Source of the DNA: Streptomyces sp. NBC_01381
GTDB taxonomy: Bacteria; Actinomycetota; Actinomycetes; Streptomycetales; Streptomycetaceae
NCBI RefSeq assembly: GCF_026340305.1
Contig: NZ_JAPEPI010000002.1
Coordinates: 1,922,001-1,986,000, forward strand
Direction: 5' to 3'
DNA: 64,000 nucleotides
In this document: positions 15,151 to 23,712 of the stretch, piece by piece
Layout: every line of letters begins with the position of its first letter
Numbering within the stretch: the stretch's first letter is position 1
The notes under the pieces: generated by a model
Told to the model about the DNA's origin: nothing
Seen by the model: the letters and a program-made list of their open reading frames with translations, nothing else
Database searches by the model: none
Made by a program: the position numbers and the translations under genes

Positions 15151-18100
15151 TCACCGCTTCGCCCGCCACTTCTTCTCGAGCCGGCTGATCTGGTTCTGAC
15201 TGAGACTCACGAGGGACAGGTCCGAAGGCGTACGACCGGCCGTGTCGGGACCGTCGGCGTGCGCGGCGAGCGCCTTCAACTGGGCGACCCACCCCGCACC
15301 GAGCCGCTCCACGTCCTCGCGCGCGAGGACGTCACGCGGCCACGACCAGGTGGCCGTCAGCTGCGGCCCCGAAGGCCCGTCGGCCGTCACCGCGTTCACC
15401 ATCAGCGCATGCGTCAGACGCATCCGCGGGTCGAGGCCGCCGGTCGCCGGGACACCGTCCACCTGCTGCCAGTCGCCCGCGCCGCCGCGGGCCCCGCCTG
15501 CGGGCAGCCGCCCGAAGTAGTTGAACGCCACCTGCGGTTCCGGCAGCGCGGCGAGCACCGGCGCGGTCCGCGGGTTCAGATGACGCAGCAGCCCGTGGTC
15601 GATACGCAGCTCCGACGCGGCCCGCAGCTGCTCCTTGACCCGTTGCAGGGCACGCCCGGCGGCCGGTCCGCCCCGCCGGAGCTCGCCCCAGGACACCCGC
15701 CCCGGATCGAGCCGCACGGGAGTCACCGCGGTGAACCAGCCCACTGTCCGGGACGTGTCGACCCCGTCGAACAGACCGTCCTCCCTGCCGTGCCCCTCGA
15801 CATCGACCAGCAGGGAGTTCCCGGCAGGGCCGCCCGATGAGCCCACGCCGCCGCGGGCGTTGCGCCACTGGGCGATCGCGAGAACGAACGCCGTCAGGAG
15901 TACGTCGTCCACGCCGGCGTGCAGCGCGGCGGGCACCCGGCCGACCAACGCCTCCGACAACTCCACCGGCACCGTCACACGCAGCGAGAGCAACTGCTCA
16001 GCCGTGTCGACCGAAGAACTCAACTCCCGTTCCCCGAGGATGGATTCATCCCCCGCCAGGGTCTCGGTCCAGTGGGTGAGAGAGCCGTCCCGGCGTGGGT
16101 CGACGGCAAGCGCGCCGAGCCGCTCCGCCCAGCCCTTGAAGGACGTCGGCACCGGTGCCAAGTCCGGTGTCCGCCCCGCGAGCACGGCCGCCCCCGCGGC
16201 GGCGAGATCGGGCAGCAGGATGCGCCAGGACACGCCGTCCACCACGAGGTGGTGAACGGTGAGCAGCAGCCTGCCGGGCTCCTGCGGCCCGTTGTCGAAC
16301 CACACGGCCTGCACCATGACCCCGTCGTACGGCGCCAGGCGTTCCTGAGCCTGCCGGGCATGGTCGGCCATCAGCCGCTCACGCTCGGCCGCAGTCACGC
16401 CGGCACAGTCCACACGGGTCAGCACCTCGTCGGCCTGCTTCCCCCCGGCAGGGGGAACCTCCAGGGCAGCCTCGCCCCCGTCACCGGCATGCGTCAGACG
16501 GGCCCGCAGCATGTCGTGACGGTCGAGCAGGGCCTGCACGATCTCCACCAGCGGGCCGCGCCCGATAGCGGCGGGCACCTGCACCAGCCTCGCCTGGAAG
16601 AACGTGTCGAAGGAGTGCCCCGGCTCGATCAGCCACCGCATGATGGGCGTCAGCGGCACCCGGCCCACACCGTCGTCCGCCACCGGTTGAGCGCGGCCGA
16701 CGCCCAATGGACTTGCGGTACGCGCCAGTTGCTTCGGTGTCTGGTCCTTGAAGATGTCGCGGGGTGAGATGTCGAGGCCGTGCTCGCGGGCCCGGCTGAC
16801 CAGGACGATGGAGCTGATGCTGTCGCCACCGAGCGCGAAGAAGCTGTCGTCGACGCCGATGCGGGCGGGGTCGAGACCGAGAACCTCCGCGTAGAGCGCG
16901 GTGAGGGACTTCTCTTCTGGGGTGCTGGGGGCGCGGGTGGTGCTTGTGGCGCCGAGCGTGTAGTCGGGTGCGGGGAGTGCTTTGCGGTCGAGCTTTCCGT
17001 TGGGGGTGAGGGGGAGTTCCGTGACTGTGACGACGGCTGCGGGGACCATGTAGTCGGGGAGTCGGTCGGCCAGGAGGGTTCGGGTGGCGGCGGTATCCGC
17101 GCCGTGAGTGTTGTTCTCGGGTACGACGTATCCGACGAGGCGGTGGTCGCCGGGCCGGTCTTCGCGGATGACGGCGGCGGCGCCGGCGAATCCCGGGCAG
17201 GCCGTCAAGGCGGCTTCGATCTCTCCGAGTTCGATGCGGAAGCCGCGCAGCTTGACCTGGTCGTCGGCGCGTCCGAGGAAGTGCAGGGTGCCGTCGTTGT
17301 TCCAGCGGGCGAGGTCGCCGGTGCGGTACATGCGGGTGCCGGGCGGCCCGTAGGGGTCGGCGACGAATCGCTGACCGGTCAGCCCCGGCCGTCCCAGGTA
17401 GCCGCGCGCGACGCCCGCACCAGCGACGTACAACTCACCAGGAACACCGGGAGGTACGGGGGAGAGCCCCGCGTCCAGTACATACGTGCGTACGTTCGCG
17501 ATGGGCCGGCCGATGGGCGGCAGGATCGCCCCCGTCAGGGGTTCGCTCATCGTGGCGCAGACCGTCGTCTCCGACGGCCCGTACGCATTGATCATCTGTC
17601 GCCCTGCGGACCAGCGCTCGACCGCGTCCGGCCCGCAGGCCTCGCCCGCCACCACCAGCGTCATCGACTGCGGCACATCTGCCACGTCGAGCACGTTCAG
17701 GGCGGACGGCGGCAGCGTGCAGTGCGTTACTCCCGCGTCCCGCGCCACACGGCCGAGGGCCTCACCGGGCATCAGGCGCTCGGCACCTGCCAGGACGAGT
17801 GCGCCGCCCGAGAGCAGGGCGGTGAAGATCTCCGAGGCGGCGGCGTCGAAGCTGGGCGACGCGAACTGCAGCACACGGCTCCGCGGCCCGATCTGCCACT
17901 GCTCGCTCTGCGCGAGGGCGAGGTTCACCAGCCCCGCGTGGTGGGCGACGACACCCTTCGGTACGCCGGTCGATCCCGAGGTGTAGATGACGTATGCCGG
18001 GCTCTCGGGGTGGGCTGCGGTGGCCGGATCGGTTGTGTCGGCCGCGTCGAGTCGGGCCAGCCGGGCCTGGAGGGCCGGGTCGTCGAGGCGGAGGACGGGG

Positions 18101-21100
18101 GTGCCGTCGGCCCAGAGGCCGTCGGTGGTGGTCTCGGTATCGGTATCGGCATCGGTATCGGTGAGGACGAGGGTGGGGCGCGCGTCCCGGACCATGAAGC
18201 GGATGCGGTCGATTGGATAGCCGGTGTCGATCGGCAGGTAGGCGGCGCCCGCCTTGAGTACGGCCAGCACGGCGACGATGAGCCGGGGTGATCGGGGCAG
18301 CGCGAGGGCGACGATGTGTTCCGGGCCGACGCCGCGCTCGATCAGGATCCGGGCCAACTGGTTGGCGCGGGTGTTGAGTTCCGCGTACGAGGTGTGGGCG
18401 GCGCCGTCGGCGATCAGCGCGGTCGCGTCGGGCGTGGCGTGGGCCTGTGTTTGGAACAGTTCCGGAACCGTGCCGGAAGGCACGGGCGCGGCGGTGTCGT
18501 TCCATCGGTCGATGAGCTGGTGCCGTTCGCCGTCGGACAGGACGCCGACGGCGGCGACGCGGCCGCCGGGGTTGTCCGCGACGGCGCGCAGCACGCGGAG
18601 CAGCCGCTCCACCAGCGCGGTCGCCGTTCCCGGCTCGAACAGGTCGGTGCGGTACGTGAGCACACCGGCGATGCCGTCCGGGGCCCCGTCGTCGCCGTGC
18701 CGCTCGGCGAGATTGACCGTGAGGTCCATCCGGGCGGCCTGAACGTCGGCGAACTCCCGAACGGCTTCCACCTCTGGGAAATTCACGCTGGTGGGAGGGG
18801 TGTTGTTGAACGCCAGCGTGACCTGGAAGAGGGGGTGGTGGGCGAGGGAGCGCGTGGGGTTGACGGCCTCGACGAGGCTTTCGAAGGGGATGTCCTGGTG
18901 GGCGTAGGCGTTGAGGTTCGTCTCGCGTACGCGGTCGAGGAGTTCGGTGAAGGTGGGGTCGTCGGTGAGGTCGGTGCGCAGGACGAGGGTGTTGACGAAG
19001 AAGCCGACGAGGTCGTCGAGTTCGTCTTCGCCGCGTCCGGCGACGGGGGTGCCGATGGGGATGTCGGTGCCCGCGCCGAGTCGGTGCAGCAGGACGCCGA
19101 TGGCGGCTTGGAGCACCATGAAGACGGTGGTCTGGGTCGAGCGGGCCAGTGCGGTCAGGGCGTGGTGCAGGCCCGCATCGATGTGTATGGGGAGGGATGC
19201 GCCCTCGTATCCGGCCTGCTCGGGGTAAGGGTGGTCGGTGGGCAGTTCGAGGCGTTCGGGGAGTCCGGCCAGAGCTTCTCGCCAGTACGCGACCTGGGCG
19301 GCAAGGAGGCTTTCCGGGTCGCCCTCGTCGCCGAGCAACTCCCGCTGCCAGAGGGTGTAGTCGGCGTATTGGACCGGGAGGGGGGTCCAGGCCGGGGATT
19401 TGCCGTCGCGGCGGGCGGCGTAGGCGGTGCTCAGGTCGCGGGCAAGGGGGCCCATGGACCAGCCGTCGCCGGCGATGTGGTGGATGGTGAGGACGAGTAC
19501 GTGCTCGTCCGCAGCATCGTCGTTCAGGGTGAACAGGCATGCCCGCAGGGGCAGTTCGGTGGCGAGGTCGAAGCTGTGGCGTACGGCTTGGTCGATGGCG
19601 GTGGCGAGGTCGGCCTCGTCGACCGTCTCGACGGTGAGGTCGGGGCGGGCCTCGGTCGCCGGGCGGATCTGTTGGTGCGGCTGGCCGTCGACGTCGGGGA
19701 AGACTGTGCGCAGGGCTTCGTGGCGTTCGACGACATCACCTAGCGCGGCCTGCAAGGCGTCCGCGTTCAGAGGGCCGGTGAGGCGGAGTACGACGGGGAC
19801 GTTGTAGGTGGGGCTGGGGCCTTCGAGGCGGTAGAGGAACCAGAGGCGGCGCTGGGCGAAGGAGAGGGGCATCGGCCGCGGGCGGGTGGTGGCCGGGAGC
19901 AGCGCGGGGCGGCCAGCGGCGTCTGTGCCGGTGTCGAGGGTTCGTGCCAGGGTCGCGATGGTGGGTGCGGTGAACAGATCCCGTATCGCCAGGTCCGTTC
20001 CCAGCACCGCCCGTATTCGGCCGATCAGCCGCATAGCGAGCAGTGAGTGGCCACCCAGCGTGAAGAAGTCGTCCTCCACACCCACCTGGCTCGACTCAAG
20101 CCCAAGCACCTCGGCGAAGAGTCCGGCCAGGATCTCCTCGCGTGCATCACGCGGGGCGCGTGACGGCGTGCTGCCGCTGCTGTAGTCGGGTGCGGGGAGT
20201 GCTTTGCGGTCCAGCTTCCCGTTGGGGGTGAGGGGGAGTTCCGTGACTGTGACGACGGCTGCGGGGACCATGTAGTCGGGGAGCCGGTCGGCCAGGAGGG
20301 TTCGGGTGGCGGCGGTATCCACGCCGTGACTGGTGTTCTCGGGTACGACGTAGCCGACGAGGCGGTGGTCGCCGGGCCGGTCCTCACGGATGACGGCGGC
20401 AGCGCCGGCGACTCCCGGACAGGCCGTCAAGGCGGCTTCGATCTCGCCCAGTTCGATGCGGAAGCCGCGCAGCTTCACCTGGTCGTCCGCCCGGCCCAGG
20501 AACTGCAGGGTGCCGTCGGGATTCCAACGGGCGAGGTCGCCGGTGCGGTACATGCGGGCGCCGGGCGGCCCGTACGGATCGGCGACGAATCGCTGACCGG
20601 TCAGCCCCGGCCGTCCCAGGTAGCCGCGCGCGACGCCCGCCCCGGCGACGTACAACTCACCAGGAACACCGGGCGGTACAGGTGCTAGCCCTGCATTCAG
20701 CACATACACCCGTACGTTCGCGATCGGGCGGCCGATCGGCGGCACGACGGCGCCCGACAGGGGTTCGCTCATCGTGGCGCAGACTGTCGTCTCCGACGGC
20801 CCGTACGCATTGATCATCTGTCGCCCTGCGGACCAGCGTTCGACCGCGTCCGGCCCGCAGGCCTCTCCCGCCACCACCAGCGTCATCGACGTCGGCACAT
20901 CCGCAACCTCCAGGAGAGGCAGCGCGGACGGTGGCAGCGTGCAGTGGCTGACGCTCGCGTCGCGCAACACCGCCGCCAGGGCCGATCCCGGCGCCAACTG
21001 CTCCGCATCGGCGGTCACGAGGGCGCCGCCCGAGAGCAGGGCGGTGAAGATCTCGGAGGCGGCGGCGTCGAAGCTGGGGGATGCGAACTGCAGGACACGG

Positions 21101-23100
21101 CTGTGCGTGTCGATCTGCCACTGCTCGCTCTGGGCGAGGGCGAGGTTGACCAGGCCCGCGTGGTGGGCGACGACACCCTTGGGTACGCCGGTCGATCCGG
21201 AGGTGTAGATGACGTACGCGGGGTGGTCTGGAACCAGAGCCGCCACCCGGTCCGCGTCTCTCAGGTCAGCGGCCGACAGTCCCGCAAGCCGCTCCTCGAC
21301 CCCTGCACCGTTTAAGACCAGCGCAGTGACACCCTCCTGCGGCAGCAGCCCCACCGAGGCCGAGTCCGCAAGGACCACGCTCGGTCGGGCATCCCGGAGC
21401 ATGAACCCGATCCGCTCCACCGGATAGGCGGTGTCGATCGGCAGATACGCCGCACCCGCCTTCAGCACCGCCAGAACGGCGACCACCAGCTCCGGAGACC
21501 GAGGCAGCGCAAGAGCCACGACCTGCTCCGGTCCCACGCCCCGCTCCACGAGCAGCCGCGCCACGCGATTCGCCCGAGCGTTCAACTCGCCGTAGGTGAA
21601 CCCCACTTCACCGTCCGCGGACAGCACGGCCGCAGCATCCGGCGCTCCGGCGACCCGCTCCTCGAAGAGGGTGGGCACCGTACTCACCGGCGTCGCCGCA
21701 GCCCCCGCCCCCGCCTCCGCCGAGCCACTCCACGCCCCCAGCATGGACTCCCGCTCGCTGGCGGTCAGCAGGCTCAGCGAGCCCACCCGCTGGTCCGGTC
21801 CGGCCTTCGCCATTCGTCCCAGGAAGAGGAGGAATCTGTCGACATGGGCGTCGAGTTCCTCCTGGCTGTACATCTGGTTGTTCGCGTCGAAGTGCGCCTC
21901 TATGGAGCCTTCGCGCTCACCCTCGTGGAAGGCGATGGAGAAGTCGTCGGTGTAGCGTCGCGAGATGCTGCTCGCCTTGGCCCGGTGGCCGCCGAAGTCG
22001 ATGTCGTAGTCGAATGCCATGACATTGACGACGGGTCCATAGGGGAGGCCGGCGCCCGTCGTCCAGGCGAGTTCTCGGCGCAGATCCTCCATTCGATATC
22101 TGCTGTGCCTGGCCGCACGGGTCGTCTGGGCCCAGACCTGCTTTGCGACCTTGGACAAAGGCAGTTCGGGCCCCACCGCGATGTGCAGCGGAACGACATT
22201 GACCGCCATTCCCGGTGTATTGCGCTCGTCCTCGTCCAGACGGCCCGAGACGGGAAGTCCGACGGATACCGTGCTCTCTCCGGTGACCGCGCCCAAATAG
22301 GCGGCTGTTGCCACAACGGCCAATACCGACCAGCTGACGCCGAGTTGAGCGGCCGCGGAACGCAACGTGTCCGCGAGATGCGCGTCGAGCGTGGTGCGCT
22401 GCCGGAGAATTTCTGTGGGCCTGCTGTACGGCCGGTCGGACAGACTGACCGGGGCAGGGGCGTTGCGGAGTCGCTTGAGCCAGTATCGGCGGTCGGTTTC
22501 CTGCTCCTCTGAACCGCGATAACTGCTCTCGCGTTCCAGCAGGGTTCGGAAGGGAGGAAACGGAGTTCCGTCGTCCGGTTGATCGGTGACCATGGCCGAG
22601 TAGACCTGGGCGGTTCGGCGGGTGATCAGCGCGGAACTCCACGCGTCCATCACGACGTGATGGTAACGGCTGTAAAGAATATGGGAGTTCGGGCCGAGGG
22701 TGAGCAGTGCGGGGGCGTACAACGGCCCTTGTACCAGGTCGAACGCGGTGTCCATGTCCGACCGCATCCATGCCTCGGCAGCTTCGCGCGGGTTCGCATC
22801 CGCGCTGAAGTCGACGCGACGTACCGGCACGTGAGCGTCCCGGCGCATCTGGACAGGACCGTCCGAGGCTTCCGGATCGCCGGTTGGGCCGGGACCGTCG
22901 GCGATCGTGAACCGCAGCGTCTCTGCCTCGTCGAGAACAATCCGATGTGCCCGCTCGAGAATATCGGGCACGATCGGCCCGTGGATCTCGACCTGCTCGC
23001 CGACGTTGTACACCGAGCCGCCAGGCCCCAGCGAACCGGCGAACCAGACACCCAACTGAGCCGCCGTCAACGGCCATTGTTCATCCATGGGATCCGGCAC
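15151..23100 (-). CDS. NRPS1: C-A-T-C-A-T-E, modules 1 and 2
   Basis: A 2,649-residue synthetase. Approximate domains are C1 10-440, A1 470-970, T1 985-1055, C2 1075-1510, A2 1530-2030, T2 2060-2125 and E 2150-2610. The active site of C1 reads HHVVMDAW (usual HHxxxDG); C2 has HHIAGDGW and E has HHLVVDGV. T1 has GGHSLL, while T2 has GGDSISS, the form typical before epimerases. Reading the ten specificity residues by eye gives DASTVAAVCK for both A domains, which I associate with tyrosine or beta-hydroxytyrosine. The second residue should become D. A leading C domain before the first A suggests an acyl cap rather than a free amino start. There is no thioesterase, so the chain passes on to NRPS2. 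The start is GTG 23100 or the ATG four codons later. Confidence 0.93.
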   Translation of the reverse strand: MPDPMDEQWPLTAAQLGVWFAGSLGPGGSVYNVGEQVEIHGPIVPDILERAHRIVLDEAETLRFTIADGPGPTGDPEASDGPVQMRRDAHVPVRRVDFSADANPREAAEAWMRSDMDTAFDLVQGPLYAPALLTLGPNSHILYSRYHHVVMDAWSSALITRRTAQVYSAMVTDQPDDGTPFPPFRTLLERESSYRGSEEQETDRRYWLKRLRNAPAPVSLSDRPYSRPTEILRQRTTLDAHLADTLRSAAAQLGVSWSVLAVVATAAYLGAVTGESTVSVGLPVSGRLDEDERNTPGMAVNVVPLHIAVGPELPLSKVAKQVWAQTTRAARHSRYRMEDLRRELAWTTGAGLPYGPVVNVMAFDYDIDFGGHRAKASSISRRYTDDFSIAFHEGEREGSIEAHFDANNQMYSQEELDAHVDRFLLFLGRMAKAGPDQRVGSLSLLTASERESMLGAWSGSAEAGAGAAATPVSTVPTLFEERVAGAPDAAAVLSADGEVGFTYGELNARANRVARLLVERGVGPEQVVALALPRSPELVVAVLAVLKAGAAYLPIDTAYPVERIGFMLRDARPSVVLADSASVGLLPQEGVTALVLNGAGVEERLAGLSAADLRDADRVAALVPDHPAYVIYTSGSTGVPKGVVAHHAGLVNLALAQSEQWQIDTHSRVLQFASPSFDAAASEIFTALLSGGALVTADAEQLAPGSALAAVLRDASVSHCTLPPSALPLLEVADVPTSMTLVVAGEACGPDAVERWSAGRQMINAYGPSETTVCATMSEPLSGAVVPPIGRPIANVRVYVLNAGLAPVPPGVPGELYVAGAGVARGYLGRPGLTGQRFVADPYGPPGARMYRTGDLARWNPDGTLQFLGRADDQVKLRGFRIELGEIEAALTACPGVAGAAAVIREDRPGDHRLVGYVVPENTSHGVDTAATRTLLADRLPDYMVPAAVVTVTELPLTPNGKLDRKALPAPDYSSGSTPSRAPRDAREEILAGLFAEVLGLESSQVGVEDDFFTLGGHSLLAMRLIGRIRAVLGTDLAIRDLFTAPTIATLARTLDTGTDAAGRPALLPATTRPRPMPLSFAQRRLWFLYRLEGPSPTYNVPVVLRLTGPLNADALQAALGDVVERHEALRTVFPDVDGQPHQQIRPATEARPDLTVETVDEADLATAIDQAVRHSFDLATELPLRACLFTLNDDAADEHVLVLTIHHIAGDGWSMGPLARDLSTAYAARRDGKSPAWTPLPVQYADYTLWQRELLGDEGDPESLLAAQVAYWREALAGLPERLELPTDHPYPEQAGYEGASLPIHIDAGLHHALTALARSTQTTVFMVLQAAIGVLLHRLGAGTDIPIGTPVAGRGEDELDDLVGFFVNTLVLRTDLTDDPTFTELLDRVRETNLNAYAHQDIPFESLVEAVNPTRSLAHHPLFQVTLAFNNTPPTSVNFPEVEAVREFADVQAARMDLTVNLAERHGDDGAPDGIAGVLTYRTDLFEPGTATALVERLLRVLRAVADNPGGRVAAVGVLSDGERHQLIDRWNDTAAPVPSGTVPELFQTQAHATPDATALIADGAAHTSYAELNTRANQLARILIERGVGPEHIVALALPRSPRLIVAVLAVLKAGAAYLPIDTGYPIDRIRFMVRDARPTLVLTDTDADTDTETTTDGLWADGTPVLRLDDPALQARLARLDAADTTDPATAAHPESPAYVIYTSGSTGVPKGVVAHHAGLVNLALAQSEQWQIGPRSRVLQFASPSFDAAASEIFTALLSGGALVLAGAERLMPGEALGRVARDAGVTHCTLPPSALNVLDVADVPQSMTLVVAGEACGPDAVERWSAGRQMINAYGPSETTVCATMSEPLTGAILPPIGRPIANVRTYVLDAGLSPVPPGVPGELYVAGAGVARGYLGRPGLTGQRFVADPYGPPGTRMYRTGDLARWNNDGTLHFLGRADDQVKLRGFRIELGEIEAALTACPGFAGAAAVIREDRPGDHRLVGYVVPENNTHGADTAATRTLLADRLPDYMVPAAVVTVTELPLTPNGKLDRKALPAPDYTLGATSTTRAPSTPEEKSLTALYAEVLGLDPARIGVDDSFFALGGDSISSIVLVSRAREHGLDISPRDIFKDQTPKQLARTASPLGVGRAQPVADDGVGRVPLTPIMRWLIEPGHSFDTFFQARLVQVPAAIGRGPLVEIVQALLDRHDMLRARLTHAGDGGEAALEVPPAGGKQADEVLTRVDCAGVTAAERERLMADHARQAQERLAPYDGVMVQAVWFDNGPQEPGRLLLTVHHLVVDGVSWRILLPDLAAAGAAVLAGRTPDLAPVPTSFKGWAERLGALAVDPRRDGSLTHWTETLAGDESILGERELSSSVDTAEQLLSLRVTVPVELSEALVGRVPAALHAGVDDVLLTAFVLAIAQWRNARGGVGSSGGPAGNSLLVDVEGHGREDGLFDGVDTSRTVGWFTAVTPVRLDPGRVSWGELRRGGPAAGRALQRVKEQLRAASELRIDHGLLRHLNPRTAPVLAALPEPQVAFNYFGRLPAGGARGGAGDWQQVDGVPATGGLDPRMRLTHALMVNAVTADGPSGPQLTATWSWPRDVLAREDVERLGAGWVAQLKALAAHADGPDTAGRTPSDLSLVSLSQNQISRLEKKWRAKR
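18136..18159 (-). repeat. Hexanucleotide repeat in NRPS1
   Basis: Four GGTATC units (one is GGCATC) encode Asp-Thr-type repeats on the minus strand inside A2 of NRPS1, between core motifs A2 and A3. The same unit occurs at the equivalent place in NRPS2 and NRPS3. Confidence 0.8.
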
Positions 23101-23712
23101 CCCACGCCCCCCGCAGCGACTTGAACCCGGGCCCGGTCACTCGCCGGGCGACTGCATAGTTACACATTGCGCCTTCCGGCTGCACATGGTTTGGCATCCG
23201 GTTTCGGAGTGTTACCCGAAGGGTCGGCGACAGTCATCCTTACTGGTGTCTTACTAGTGTTGGATACGCCACAGTTCGGCTCCTTCAACGCGTCTTGCGA
23301 GGCGTCAGAACTCGTGCACAGAAGAGGTGTTGGGGCAGGTGGCGCGCATCACGGGTGACAGGTTCGGGCAACTGTAGTAGCGTCTGACCAGGCTCATCGC
23401 CACGTGTCGAGATGTATATTCAGCACGGGAGAGCGGGGCCCATGGAAAGCTTTCTCGGGGGAGATCTCAAAGGCATGTCAGGCTTATCTGCGAGTTGTCG
23501 TCTATTTGGCTACGGGCGGATCGGCCGATTCGAAAGCCTTTCTCGCTGCCGGGCCCCTTGTTGATTCAAAGCATCTCGGCGATCCCTTTCCGGATCCCTT
23601 TCTTTGCGATCCGGCACGTATGGTGCCCGAGCCTTTGTCATCGGTTTCCAAGTCACAAGCAGCGCATGAGTCACGAGTAGCGTCCAAAGTACGTACGGGG
23701 AGTGGATCAGCC
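23101..23712. other. 612-bp divergent control region of NRPS1 and NRPS2
   Basis: This gene-free stretch separates the two divergent synthetase genes and must hold the promoters of both arms. It is less GC-rich than the genes. The NRPS2 frame stays open back to 23404, but that extra part has no condensation-domain sequence. I see a tandem 11-bp repeat (listed separately) but no convincing -35/-10 pair. Confidence 0.6.
23240..23261. repeat. 11-bp tandem repeat in the NRPS promoter region
   Basis: TTACTGGTGTC (23240-23250) is followed by TTACTAGTGTT (23251-23261), two mismatches. The 11-bp phase is about one helix turn, as expected for two protein subunits bound on one face of DNA. It may be an activator or repressor site for the divergent NRPS genes. 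Confidence 0.4.

Noticed and set aside
23404..23712. Extension of NRPS2 to GTG 23404
   Set aside because: The extra 103 residues do not resemble a condensation domain, and ATG 23713 with GGGGAG upstream begins exactly at the domain.
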